From: Tanypteryx hageni
Taxonomy: Eukaryota; Arthropoda; Insecta; Odonata; Petaluridae
Assembly: GCA_028673005.1 (NCBI GenBank)
Contig: CM054118.1
Location: 1,819,410 to 1,883,409, forward strand
Length of the DNA stretch: 64,000 nucleotides
Reading direction: 5' to 3'
Part shown: piece by piece, positions 11,714 through 24,110 of the stretch
Position numbering within the stretch: the first letter of the stretch is position 1
Layout of the letters: each line of letters opens with the position of its first letter
Notes under the pieces: model-generated
Told to the model about the DNA's origin: nothing
Databases searched by the model: none
The model's input: only the letters and a program-made list of their open reading frames with translations
Made by a program: the position numbers and the translations under genes

Positions 11714-13085
11714 GTGAATGAGATGCCCTATTAGTAAAATTAAATTATCATAAATATTACCGTATCTGCTCGAATATAAGCCAATGTTTTTTGTCAAAAT
11801 CTATCATGAAAAAATCATCCCTCGACTTAAATGCGAGTTCGAGAAAAAATTTGGGGTTAGGGTTAAGTCTCCATAGATGGCAGCACGTCTGTCATTGCCG
11901 TCACATTCAAATGATAGTACTATATTTTTCGTAAAGTAAATATTTGACCTACGATGAATATTAATGAATAAATAATAAAGCTAGAATATTGAATTTAGCA
12001 GTACCCGTGTTTTGTTGCCGTTGTTATCTGTTCTTTCGTTTCTAAATGCTATTGGATATTTTCTTTTGTTTCTCATGGCTATGCATATGAATCATTAAGA
12101 ATAGTTAGCAATTTGTATTATTTTTCATCATCCATTAAAAGAAGTTCCTATTAGTTTTACTTGGGTATTGTAGTTAATGCTATAGCCAATGTAATGTTTA
12201 TATATGCATGTTAAAACCTCATTCATGTAATCTATTAAAATTACGTACATTGACTATGCAGACTTACACAAAATGCGATGACGGCTTTTGATGCTCAACT
12301 GTTTGAATTACGGTAAAACTTGCGTGTGAAGTTATGTACGATTTCATCTCACCTTGAAAAAACATTCATTTTTCAGACAGACATTTCATCATTACAAATA
12401 GTCTTTTAATTCAAAATATTTCACCTCCGCAGCAATTTTCGTTTTTCCCACATGTAAATATAATAGTTTAAAACAAACCACAAATGTTGCAATTTTAAAC
12501 ATTTTACACTTTCTCCATTGTGGGGTACTAATGCTACACATTTCAGCCAAATTTTAAATTTGTAGCACTTCTAGAAGTAAAATAATATTTTTCTAATTGT
12601 TTAAAATTTAAACATTTTTAACGGTTGCCGCAATATATATATATATGGAGAGATTGAAATGTTTATATGTGCAAATGCACTGTTCAGTAAATAATTTAAA
12701 AATTGCAGCTTCCTAGCTCATCCTGTAGTACCTAAACAGTTATATATTTGTTTAAACTTTAAGAATTTTTAACTGCCAAAAAAATTAAAATATGAAAATT
12801 TGTATAATCCCTATTTCGTTTTTTTAAGAATTCTACTTATTAAAAAAATTTCAACTCCGTAGCACATGCAAAAATACATAAACCTTGAAAATTTGTTTAA
12901 ACAATTGTGAATTTTTAGCGGCCGCATTGTTGCACTTTTTCAAGATTTTCTAGTCGGTTTTGCACAAAATCCTACCTATGAAAAAATTTCGAATCTTCAG
13001 CTCATCTGGAAGTGCCTAAACATCCTCCTATATGTTATCATTCTATATAGACGTTCCTTACAGAGGAGGAGGAGGATATAGCATA

Positions 13086-14056
13086 CTAGTAGAAGGTGCT
13101 TGCATACTGCAAGCATTTTATCTCACCTTGAAAAAACATTAATTTTTCAGACAGATATTTCATCATTACAAATTTTCTATTAATTCTAAATACTTCACCT
13201 CCGCAGTGATTTTCGTTTTTCCCGCATGCAAAAATAATAGTTTAAAACAAACCACAAATGTTGCAATTTTAAACATTTTACACTTTCTCCATTATGGGGT
13301 ACTAATGCTACACATTTCAGCCAAATTTTAAATTTGTAGCACTTCTAGAAGTAAAATAATATTTTTCTAATTGTTTAAAATTTAAACATTTTTAACGGTT
13401 GCCGCAATATATATGGAGAGATTGAAATGTTTATTTGTGCAAATGCACTGTTCTGTAAATAATTTGAAAATTGCAGCTTCTTAGCTCATCCCGTAATACC
13501 TAAAAAATTATTAAACTTTAATGTTCAAATGGGGTTAAAACAACCCCTAAAATTTACAATTTTAAAATTTTCGATTTTTATAGTTGATTATGAGAAAAGT
13601 TCTATAATCTTGCTAAATTTCAGCTTCCTAAACTTATTAGATTGGTCTACACACTGGATTGCGTTTTCCCATGCTAACTTATGGGAGATATTCCGGGGTC
13701 TTTGGATTCGAACCCAAGACACTGTAAGCAAAAGTGACAATAGTTCCTAATAGATATTGCGGCCATCTAGCAACACTGAAAATTTCATTTTTTTTAGCTT
13801 ACCGGCAAGTGCCCATAATTAATTTACAAAAATGGCGCAATGCTTTTCTTATTGGAAAAAACACAACTTTCGGAATTTCTGGAGTCGAACTCATGTCACT
13901 TAGGTAAGAAGTCTCATTTTATCTGAAGGTTTCTCCATCATATCTACAAAAACTAAAACTTTCAGCTCTCTAGGTCTTGTAGTTTGGGCTGGACATTAGT
14001 ATCCTCCTGTTATATCATCCTCCTCCTCCTCTGTAAGGAACGCCTATATATAATGA
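13086..14056 (-). mobile_element. Non-autonomous Helitron-like unit (minus)
   Basis: On the minus strand it starts TCATTATATATAGGCG (ending at 14056) and ends with the hairpin plus CTAG at 13086-13089. It holds about 300 bp of private sequence (about 13500-13990) absent from the other units. Confidence 0.55.
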
Positions 14057-14938
14057 TACAAGTAGTTGGTGCTTGCATTCTGCAAGCATTTCATCTGACC
14101 CTGATAAACATTAATATTTCAGAGAGATATAGCATTATTAGAAATTTTTTTATCCTCCTGTATACATGAATATATATATCCTCATCTGTAAGAGTCGTCG
14201 ATATATAATGATAACAGGAGGATACTAATGTTTAGGCACTTCCAGATGAGCTGGAGATTAGAAATTTTTTTCATAGGTAGGATTTTGTGCAAAACCGACT
14301 AGAAAATCTTGAAAAAGTGCAACAATGCGGACGGTAAAAATTCGCAATTGTTTAAACAAAATTTCAAGGTTTATGTATTTCCAAATGTGCTACGGAGTTG
14401 AAATTTTTTTTATAAGTAGAATTCTTTAAAAAAACGAAATAGGGATTATACAAATTTTGATATTTTGATTTGTTTGGCAGTTAAAAATTCTTAAAATTTA
14501 AACAAATAGATAACTTTTTAGCTACTACGGGATGAGCTAGGAAGCTGAAATTTTCAAATTATTTACAAAGTAGTGAGTTTCCACAAATAAACATTTCAAT
14601 TTTACTATATATGAATTGCGGCGGCCGTTAAAAATTATTTAAATTTAAAGAATTAGAAAAATATTATTTTACTTCTAGAAGTGCTACAACTTTAAAATTT
14701 GGCTAAAATATGTAGCATTGGTACCCTATAATGAAGATAGTGTAAAATTTTTAAAATTGCAACATTTGGGGATTGTTTTAAACTATGATTTTTACCTTTG
14801 GGGAAAATGAAAATTTGTTGCGGAGGTGAATTCTTTAGAATTAAAAGACTATTTGTAATGATGTAATGTCTGTCTGAAAAATGAATGTTTTTTCAAGGTG
14901 AGATGAAATGCTTGCAGTATGCAAGCACCAACTACTAG

Positions 14939-15717
14939 TCATTATATATAGACGTTCCTTACAGAGGAGGATATAACATACATATAACAGGAGGATACTA
15001 ATGTTTAGGCACTTCCAGATGAGCTGGAGATTCGAAATTTTTTTCTTAGGTGGGATTTTGTACAAAACCGACTAGAAAAAACGAAAATCTTGAAAAAGTG
15101 CAACAATGCGGCCGCTAAAAATTTGCAATTGTTTAAACAAATTTTCAAGGTTTATGCATTTCCGAATGTGATACGGAGCTGAAATTTTTTTTAGAGGTAG
15201 GATTTTTAAAATAGCCAAATAGGGATTATAGAAATTTTGATATTTTAATTTCTTAGGCAGTTAAAAATTCTTAAAGTTTAAACAAATAGGTAAATTTTTA
15301 GACACTACGCGGCAAGTTAGGGAGCTGAAATTTTTATGTTATTTAGAATTTAATCTATATAAACGAGTAAACATTTCAATATATGCATGAATTTGTTATT
15401 GCGGTTGTTAAAAATTATTTAAATTTAAACATTTAGAAAAATGTAATTTCACTTCTAATTGTGCTATAAATTTAAAATTTGGCAGAAATGTGTGGCATTA
15501 TTAACCCAATGTATGAAAAGTATAATATTCCTAAAATTGTAAAAATTAGTGATTGTTTAACTCCATCATTGTTCCATAGTGAAAATACGAAAACCGATCC
15601 CGAGGAGAAATCTTTAGAATTAAAAAAATATTCCTCATGATGAAATATCTCTCTGAAAAATTAATGTTTTTTCAAGGTGAGATGAAATGCTTGCAGTATG
15701 CAAGCACCTTCTACTAG
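14939..15717 (+). mobile_element. Complete non-autonomous Helitron-like unit
   Basis: Starts TC at 14939, directly abutting the CTAG (14935-14938) that ends the preceding unit, and ends in hairpin plus CTAG (15714-15717). It is 779 bp long. The zero-gap head-to-tail junction is what rolling-circle elements can make. No coding capacity. Confidence 0.6.
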
Positions 15718-16143
15718 TATGTTATATCCTCCTCCTCCTCTGTAAGGAACGTCTATATATAATGATACCATATACAATCGGTCGAGTGAATATAAAATAA
15801 GGAAATGCTTATGCTTAAGATTTCTATCACTTTTTAAGCAAATGCTTAATTTGGGGTAAATAAAAAAACAGCATTTGCTTTTGCTAGAAAGAATAAGCAT
15901 TTGCTTATTTTTATGATTTTTTTTAAACATTTGCTTAAAATTGTGTGAATAAAACCGAGCTGTTGCTTAATAATAATAATAATATAATTTATTTCACCGT
16001 TGGCAAATACATTTGCATGGTTTCATCACTAAATATTACAAAAAAGATAGGAGGGGGAAGAAAAGAAGAAAGAAAAAAAATACAAAGCAAGATACAAGAT
16101 TGATAACATACATCAAAAAAGATCAAATAAAAGGAAAAAAATT

Positions 16144-18953
16144 TCACACACAATCATTAAGGTATTCACAAACATTATAATAAGTTTTCTTCAGAAGGAA
16201 CTTCTTTACATTACTTTTGTACAATTTGTGGGATGAAACTGATTTTATGTCCCCAGGTAATTTGTTATAAATTACAGAGGCTGAATGGTGAGGGCCTCTT
16301 TGACAAAGTACATTATTGTAATCATTAATATGAATGTCAAATAATGAACGAGTGAAATGGCTATGATATTCTGCATTTGTGGGAAAAAGTTGATGATTAG
16401 ATCTAACAAAAGTTGCACAGCTCAAAATGTAAATGGATGGTAAAGTTAAGATATTGAGAGATGAAAATAAGGGTTTACCGTGTGTGCGGTAAGACACTAC
16501 ATAAAGCTTTGACAGCTTGTATCTGTAAAGAAAAGACTTTACTAGCCAGTCTGCAATTACCCCAAAATAGTATTCCATAGCTTAACAAAGAATGCACTTT
16601 AGCATAGTAGAGAGATAGTAAGCTTTCAATAGGAAGTATTGGGGCCAACTTTCTTATCATAAAAACACCAGTGGCAACTTTTTTAGCAACTCCATTAATG
16701 TGATCTAGCCAATCCAACTCTTCATTAATAAGTAGCCCAAGAAAGTTAGTTGACGTGTTTCTAGAGATGCTTTTACTGCTCATTTTAAGAAGGGGGCTAC
16801 AGGGTGGGATAGTTTTTTTTATGAAATAGCAGGTAAGAGGTTTTATTGATATTTATGTCAAGATTGTTTAGATTGCACCATTGCAACATTTGGTTGACTG
16901 ATCTACTAGCAAACTCTGTCAGAAGTGGGAAACTATCAGCGGTTACCAGGCAGGATGTATCATCAGCATACAAGGTTGGAGAGCATTCTGTAAATTTGTT
17001 AGGAAGGTCGTTCATGAAAATTATGAATAGTAAGGGTCCAAGAATTGATCCCTGGGGGACACCGATGTTGACTTTTAGAGGTGTAGAAAAGGCAGTGGTA
17101 GAGCCATTTCTAGCTCTTTGGGAAAACTTCACAATCTGATGATGATTACTTAGAAAAGAAATAATCCAATTTAGGGGCTTGCCTCTGATGCCCAAGTTGC
17201 AAAGTTTCACCGAAAGCATTCTGTGGTCAATTCTGTCAAAAGCTTTACTGAGGTCATAAAATATACCTAAAGTATGCTTGTTGTTATTGAGAGATTGGTA
17301 TATTCTGTTGATAAGGTTGAAGGCAGCAGTAGATGTAGACTTCTCTTTCCTGAATCCATGTTGATTAGGAATTAACAAATTGAAGGAATCGAGGAAAAGT
17401 AGTATGCGATTGAAAAATAATTTTTCAAATATTTTGGAAAATACGGATAAAATAGAGATGGGTCTATAGTTCTCTGAGTCAGAGGGTGAACCTTTTTTTA
17501 GTATTGGAGACACACGAGAAAATTTTAAATTAGTAGGGAACTGGCCAGAGCTGAAGGATAGGTTGATTATGTCAGATAAGATAGGTGCAATGATAGAAGA
17601 GCTTTCCTTAACAACAATCATAGGAATATCATCTATACCACAAGAAAAGGAATTTTCAAAAGATTTGATGATACCTATTATTTCATAGGGATCAGTGGGG
17701 TGAAGAAAAACAGAAGGTGTGAAAACCGAGCTGGTATTACTGGAGGGATATTCAGGAGAAGATGCTGCATTAGTATTAATATTGCAAAATTGATTGTTGA
17801 AATTCATAGCTATATCCATTGGGTCAAAAACTGATATCCCATTGAATTCGATGTGAGAAGGACTTAGATTGTTGATTGCAGCATTGGAATTTAGTTTGAT
17901 AATGTTCCATGATGCTTTAATCATATTTTTGGATTTATTTATGTAGTTAACATTTGCAGCTTTTCTCTCGGCTAATAAGTGTATTCTAAAGTCCTTTAGG
18001 GCATATAAGTATGCGCCATGAAGATTAGAGTCAACAAATTTATATTGAAAATATAAATCACGAACATATTGGGACCTGATAATGAGATGAGGAGAGTATA
18101 ACTTTCTTTTAAGCATTGTTACATTTTGTTTGATTTTTCTGACAGGAAAGGCTGCATTAAAGCAGAGAGTAAATATTTGCATGAAAGCATTAAATTTAGA
18201 ATCGACATCACTTGCGTTATGAACACCATCCCAAGATTCATGTGAGAGGTGGTGAAGAAATATTTTAGTAGAATAGTCATCAAAGATACGTTTACATATG
18301 TACATGGGGTTGGGTTGAAAGAGAGTTTGATTTAATTTAATGGTAATTTTTAGGCCCAGATGGTCAGAGAAGCCTGTAAAGATGGTTTCACAAGTGAAGG
18401 TATTAGGAGGTAAATCAGAAATTAGATAGTCAATAAGTGATTGAGTTTTGGGTGAGATTCGGGTAGGATTGTCATTCACTACCTTTAGTCCAAAAGTGGA
18501 TAGATTTATGAGATCAGCCTTTTCAGAGGATTCATTCAATAAATCAATATTGATGTCACCAATCAATATCATGCCATTGATATTTTTCATTGATGTAAAT
18601 ATAATGGCATCATGTAGGCACGTAAAAAAATCATTAATATTACTGCTGGGAGAACGATATATGGACAAAAGAGCATAACAATAGGTATCAATATTGATTA
18701 AAGCAACTGAGCATTCAAAACTTTTTTCAATGCTCTTGTTAAAACTGAGGCACTTCATATTTACAGAGGGTTTGCTATAGATGGCCACTCCTCCACACTT
18801 GAATTGCTGACGACAAAAGAATGTTATTAGGTTAAAACCATGAATATGAAACACAGATATTTCATTTGCTCTTAACCAATGTTCAGAAAGTATCAAGACA
18901 TCAACATTAAGCTCCTGAAGTAGGAGCTCAAGGTTAAGGCCCTTATTCCTCAA
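16144..18953 (-). pseudogene. LINE ORF2 (endonuclease-reverse transcriptase), frameshifted
   Basis: The 718-codon open part (18953 to 16797) has an APE-type endonuclease (LSEHWL, GDINID, FSDHLGL) and a reverse transcriptase (FYDLSKAFDRIDH, VPQGSILGPLLF, YADDTS). A frameshift near 16790 and another near 16485 break the C-terminal region, which continues with FLGLLINEELDW and LLSYGILFWGN. RT active-site Asp residues are intact. It copies LINE RNA at the target in functional relatives; this copy is dead. Confidence 0.88.
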
Positions 18954-19022
18954 GCACTGAATATTTATATGAAACCAATTTAATAATATAGAATTGGAGA
19001 GAGCACCCTCACTTGTACCTAG

Positions 19023-19640
19023 TCACAATTTCTTAGATCTAACAATACCACTCTGACCTCGAGTAACAGGCCTATCGTTGGGTTTAGATCTATCGTTAGA
19101 AACAGCATCGTGAACTTGAGCATTAGGAAATGGTACGGCGTTAGGAACCGGGACACTGTTAGGAAACAAGATGGCATTAGGCTCCGGAGAGGTAATGATG
19201 GCCGGGATGACATCCTGGACGGGGACGACATCTTGGACGGGAACGGCAACATGGACCGGGACAGCTTTGCAGACCGGAAGAGCATCGCGGACCAAAAGAG
19301 CATCGTGGACCGTGCTATTACTAACCATTCTAGAGGAACGATTTTCAATTTTATTATTGGAAGCTGTTAATGAGAGGGAAGGATTGAAATGACTTTTCCT
19401 AAAGTAAAACTTGTTAATAGCAACATCGGCAGGCCAATTAGTCGGGTCAAACAGTTTCTCCGGGAAATCCGAGTTTGTTGATACTCGAAAGGATGAGTAA
19501 TCACCTTTCGCGTTAAGTTTATGCACCACTGCCTCACAACCTATGTTATTCTTCACATAGTTCAGCACCTCACTCTCCGTAGTATTAAGTGCAAGTCTCC
19601 AAACATGAAGGTGCACTTGCCTTGTGGCACTTTTAAGCAT
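19023..19640 (-). pseudogene. LINE ORF1 C-terminal part with repeated PV motifs
   Basis: Encodes an ORF1-like domain (QVHLHVWRLALNTTESEV, YSSFRV, NWPADVAINKFYF) of the type found in insect CR1/Jockey ORF1 proteins. It is followed by a degenerate low-complexity repeat of about 70 residues built on units such as DALPV, KAVPV and NAVPF. The 5' part of ORF1 is missing. Confidence 0.65.
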
Positions 19641-19910
19641 ATGCTTAAACTTTTTTAAGTGAGGTCAAGGGCTTGCTAAGATATTTCTAAGTACTCTATT
19701 TTCATGATAATTTATGGTAAACATAAATATGGTAATTTTTGGTGACACGAAAGGTTAAAAAACACGAGAAATTTCCAACAACCAACAGTTATGAAAATTG
19801 ATATCGTTTCTCTGAAGAAAATGTTAAGTACCTATATTTCAAATCTGTTACTCAGAGAATATCAAGAGAGACCTGGTGGGTCACTGTCTTCCAAACAGAA
19901 GATGGAAATA

Positions 19911-20138
19911 ATTTTGAAACGAGAAAAAAGTCTGCTATGACTGGGAATCAAACCCGGGTCTTCCACTTGCTGGGCAGATATTCTACCACTGAACTATTGT
20001 AGCAGATCAATTTTCTCGTTTCTGAACGCGAATGTTTTCTTGGTTGGGGCGGGTTTGATTCTCGGTCATAGCAGACTTTTTTCTCATTCAAAATTATTCC
20101 CAAATTTACAGCTTGTCTTTGGATCGCTTGATTCTATC
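19911..20138 (-). mobile_element. tRNA-carrying inverted-repeat retroposon, copy 2
   Basis: Imperfect target duplication AAACAGAAGATGGAAATA (19893-19910) and AAACAGATGATAGAAATA (20139-20156), 16 of 18 identical. It contains one full tRNA-like sequence and, after about 60 bp, only the 3' portion of the opposite arm. It sits inside element C. Confidence 0.7.
19933..20004 (-). ncRNA. tRNA-like sequence in retroposon copy 2
   Basis: Same 72-nt unit as at 7659-7730. The B box is altered (GGTTTGATTCC on the minus strand), so Pol III activity is doubtful. Confidence 0.5.
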
Positions 20139-20639
20139 AAACAGATGATAGAAATATTTTTAAGGTAATCCTGGATTTCAGATAGGAGTCGGAGAAGATC
20201 ACCACGTACAATGCACAACTGTATGTAAGACAGTAAAATTTGTGGCATCCAAAATCACTATAAAGGCAAATGACTGGATAAAATTACTATAACTAATTGA
20301 ATAAAAATGCAACCATGATTTTTGATATTATCGAATTCAGTTATAAAAGAAATAGTTTTAAAAAATTATTAATTAACTTTTTAAAAAATATTACCCAATA
20401 TATTTTTGTTTTTAGTTTGAAATTCAACTATGTAAAACTTTAAATGTAAACAAAAACAAGTGAAGGACGAGTTGTAAAGAGCTTTCTTCCGTAGAATTTA
20501 AGTATTTGCTTAAATATGAGTAGCAAATGCTTATAAGCAAAAGCAAACTTTTATTCACACAATGTGAAGCAAATGCTTTTACTTTTACTGTTTGCTTTAA
20601 GCATTTGCTTAATTTTTATTCACTCGACCCAATATATCG

Positions 20640-23600
20640 ATATGAACATGTATAATTATAAAATGCAATTTCTTAAGACAATGTAAATGTTGTGTCCAAA
20701 GTATGTGAGTAAACTGCACGTACCTCCTAGTTGGTAGGACATGGGCAATGGAATGTTGGCTCACAAGGTAGTTTCTAGAGTAGAGATCCTAGCTTGTGTA
20801 GAATAGCGTAAGCATACCTGGGGTAATTCTGGGTGTTGGTTACGCTTGTAGCATGATGGCTAAATTGTGTCAAAACTGACCGGTATTGTGCCCTGACCGT
20901 TAGTAGGGAATGCTGCATGTGGCACGGGTACAGTATAGGCTGGTAACCTTGCTTACCCTATTTTTAACGTTACTACAATGTGCTATAAGAATGCCTCGAA
21001 CGACCGAAACCATGATGGGTGGCATAGGTCGAAGCAGGTTGGCCCATCTGATGATGACCCAGTATGGAAGATTGCAACATGGAATGTAAGAGGTGTGTAT
21101 GGGAAAGAGAGTGAATTGATGAATGAAATGGATAAAAGGAGGATAGATGTTTTGTGCGTGAGTGAAACTAGGCATAAAGGGAGGGATGTGATAGAAACGG
21201 ATAACGGTAGTTTGGCCTTTTGGTCTGGAGTAGATGAATGTGTGCACGATAGTCAAGGTGTGGGATTGATACTGAATGAAAGGGCTAAGATGCATGTGAG
21301 AAAGCATGAATTAGTGTCACCAAGGCTGTTGTGGGTGCGGATGAAAGTGGGTGTGCGCAGGATTATACTTGTTACATGTTATGCTCCGGTTGACGGTGAG
21401 AATGAATATGATAAGAATAAATTTTGGGAAGAATTGAGAGATATTTTCAGGGAGTGTAAACCAGGAGAAACAGTAATTATGCTCGGAGATATGAATGGAT
21501 GGGTTGGAGTAAAACGAGAAGGCACGGAAAGGGTCCTTGGACCATTTGGTGACCCAAGAGTGAATGATAATGGTGAAAGCTTGGTGAATGTATGTATGGA
21601 AATGGGATTGTTTGTCTCGAACACATGGTTCAAGCACAAGTCAATCTACTTGTATACATGGACAAGAGGGGAAGCGAAGAGTGTGATAGATTTTGTTGTG
21701 TATGATGAATGGTTGAGGGAACTTGTGAATGATACGAGAGTTGTGAGAGGTGCGGAATGTGGATCAAACCACTATTTAGTGATCTCTAGAGTAGATCTTG
21801 GGAGAAAATGGATTGCGAGAAAGAGGAAAGGGGAGAGAGAACTAGAGTAAAAGTGGAAAGATTGCAAGAGCAAATTAATAGGTGGGAATATGAAAGTGTG
21901 CTAAAAGAAAGGCTAATGGCCGAAGAGAATGAATGGAAGGAGGAAATGAGAGAAGAGAATGTGGAGAAGGCTTGGAACAGATTGAAAGGTATCATCTTGC
22001 AATGTGCTACTAAGGTGTGTGGGACTGCAGTTGTTGGAAGAATGAGAGGTGACGCATGGTGGAATGAGAGAGTTAAAGTGGCTGTGAATGAGAAAAAGGA
22101 GGCATATGTGAGAATGATTGCTGCTAAGAATGAAAATGAGCGAAAGGCACTGTATGAAATGTATAAAGAGAAAAGGAGAGCTGCAAAAAATATTGTGAAA
22201 GAGAGTAAAGAACAATTGCGGATGAATGAAGCTGGGAAAATGCAGAATGATTTTGAGGGGAATAAGAAGTTGTTCTGGAAATGGGTGAAGAGAGCAAGGC
22301 AAGGAGTGAGTAAGGGTGTGAGCGGAATTCAAGGAAAGAATGGTGATATGGTGTGGAATGAGAGTGATGTAAGGGAGTGTTGGAAAAAGTATTTTGAAGA
22401 GTTGTATGGAAATGTTGTGAATGGGTCTAAAAATCCGAGTGAATCTGTTGGAGTGAATATTAATGAATATGAGGGGATTAGTAAGAACGAGGTAGTTAAA
22501 GCAGTGAATATGTTGAAAAATGGAAAAGCTGCAGGTGTGGATGGCATAACGGGAGAGATGTTGGAGTATGGAGGTGATTTGCTTATGTGTTGGATGTGGG
22601 ATCTGTGCAATCTGTGTGCAAGGAGTTCGAGAGTGCCTGCTGAATGGAAGGATGGTGTAATTGTACCGTTCTACAAGGGTAAGGGAGATAGGACTGAATG
22701 TAAGAATTATAGAGCGATTAGTTTGCTGAGTATACCTGGAAAGGTGTATGGGAAAGTTTTGATTGAAAGAGTACAAAAGGTAACTATGGATAAAATGTGG
22801 GGAGTGCAATGTGGCTTCATGCCTGGAAGGGGTTGCACCGACCAAATATTTGCCCTACAGCAAGTGGTTGAGAAGTGCATGGATGTAAGAAAGAAAGTGT
22901 ACTGTGCATTTGTTGATCTGGAGAAAGCCTATGACAGAGTGAATCGTAATGAATTGTGGTATGTTTTGGGCGAGTATGGAGTGAATGGTTGGTTGCTGAA
23001 TGCTATAAAGGTAGTGTACACTGGAAGTAGGGCATGTGTAAGGGTGAATGGCATGATGAGTGATTAGTTTAGAGTTGAGCAAGGTGTACGACAAGGATGT
23101 GTCATGTCCCCTTGGTTATTTAATGTGTTCATGGATAAATGTGTGAGACAGGCATCTATGGATATGGTGGGTGTTAAGGTTGGTGGAGAGAATGTTCATG
23201 TACTTTTGTATGCTGATGATGCTGTGTTAATGGCTGAGAACCCAGGAGAATTGCAGAGAATGTTAGATAGCCTGCATGATACGACAGGGAGAATGGACTT
23301 AAGGATAAATGTGGCCAAAACCAAGGTAGTTGTGTTCGATCGGGAGAATGAGGTGAACGACTGTCAATTTAGCATAAATGGTGGAACGATTGAGGTAGTG
23401 GATGAATTTGTATACCTTGGTAGAATGTTTAGTAAAAATGGTAGAGTAGATGAGAAATCAAAAGAAGAGTGAATGCTGGTAGAAAGGTGCCAGGGAGTGT
23501 GTGGTCGATTGCAAAGAATGAATGGTTGTCAAAAGAAGCGAAAATGTCTGTATACAAGTGTGTTTTAATGCCTACCTTGCTGTATGGCAGTGAAACATGG

Positions 23601-24110
23601 GTGTGTCAGGAGAAGCATAAAAGTAGTTTGCGGTTAGGATGGGATACATGAGAAGAGTTTGTGGAAAATCTAGTAGGGACAAAGTAAGGAATAATTGGGT
23701 GATGAACAAATGTGGTATGAAAGCTAGTGTGACAGATTTGTATGAGAGAGGTCTGCTGAGGTGGTTCGGACATATAGAAAGAATGGAGGAGAGTAGAATC
23801 ACCAAGCAAATATATGAAGGAAGAGTGAATGGCGAGAGAGGGAGAGGCAGACCGCGCAAGACTTGGTTGGATGTGGTTAGTGAGACTCTGAGAAAAAGGG
23901 ACGTGAAAAGTATGAGGAATAAGAGGAAATGTGTGACTCAGTGTATGAGTGTAAGTGAAGCAAAAGAAGTGTGCAAGGATAGAAGTGTGTGGAGGAAGCA
24001 TGTGGTGATGGGTCTGTAATTGGCAGACATATGGCATGGCTTACCCCGCAAGGGAAAGCATCAAGGTGTGTTGTTATGTAAATGTTAATTTCATTGAAAA
24101 TAGACTTGGA
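20640..24110 (+). mobile_element. RTE-clade LINE
   Basis: Nearly full-length non-LTR element: a 5' region of about 340 bp, one endonuclease-RT ORF and a short 3' region. The boundaries are approximate; the left is set by the end of element C and the right by element B sequence. Confidence 0.8.
20978..24019 (+). pseudogene. RTE LINE endonuclease-reverse transcriptase, broken by four lesions
   Basis: Endonuclease at 20978-21830 (IATWNVRGV, VSETRHKGRD, LGDMNGWVG, GSNHYLV) and RT at about 22450-23300 (FVDLEKAYDRVN, VEQGVRQGCVMSPWLF, YADDAVLM), with a C-terminal LYGSETW and RWFGHIERM region typical of RTE. Lesions: a frameshift near 21830, an in-frame TAG at 23065-23067, and frameshifts near 23469 and 23640. 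Because the catalytic motifs are preserved the copy looks young. Codon use is G-rich on this strand, unlike its neighbours. Confidence 0.88.

Larger units (their letters stand above)
12345..15767. mobile_element. Helitron-like array, five partial or complete units in both orientations
   Basis: Homologous units of about 0.7-0.97 kb share the 3' terminus hairpin GCTTGCAGTATGCAAGC, then about ten bases, then CTAG. They also share a 5' terminus TCATTATATATAGACG. Minus units are about 12345-13030 (3' end lost), 13086-14056 and 14057-14160 (short). Plus units are about 14210-14938 and 14939-15717. The short 5'-end pieces at 13039-13085 and 15718-15767 face each other, so 13039-15767 also has terminal inverted repeats over 100 bp long. 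No Rep/helicase frame is present. Confidence 0.6.
15969..19660 (-). mobile_element. Jockey/CR1-group LINE, degenerate
   Basis: A non-LTR retrotransposon on the minus strand with a 3' end made of (ATT)n repeats (plus-strand 15969-15985) instead of poly-A, an ORF2 with endonuclease and reverse transcriptase, and the C-terminal part of an ORF1. It is 5' truncated around 19660. Confidence 0.85.
15780..20629. mobile_element. TIR element C with AAGCAAATGCTT palindromes
   Basis: Ends are GGTCGAGTGAATA at 15780 and its inverse TATTCACTCGACC ending at 20629. Inside each end lie many copies of the near-palindrome AAGCAAATGCTTA (15805-15970 and 20505-20615). No clear target duplication and no own transposase were found. 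It is split by a LINE (15969-about 19660) and by retroposon copy 2. Superfamily unknown; a foldback or subterminal-repeat MITE is likely. Confidence 0.55.

Noticed and set aside
12640..15420. Satellite DNA array
   Set aside because: The repeated units are about 0.8 kb, have transposon-like ends and occur in both orientations with private inserts.
16797..18953. 718-codon open frame as a possible host gene
   Set aside because: Endonuclease and RT motifs, (ATT)n 3' end and frameshifts downstream show a LINE copy.
15780..20629. Target duplication for element C (ATACAAT versus AATATAT)
   Set aside because: The flanks are similar but not identical; in AT-rich DNA this is not evidence.
21913..22845. 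310-codon minus-strand open frame
   Set aside because: Shadow of the RTE polyprotein; arises from its strand-biased composition.
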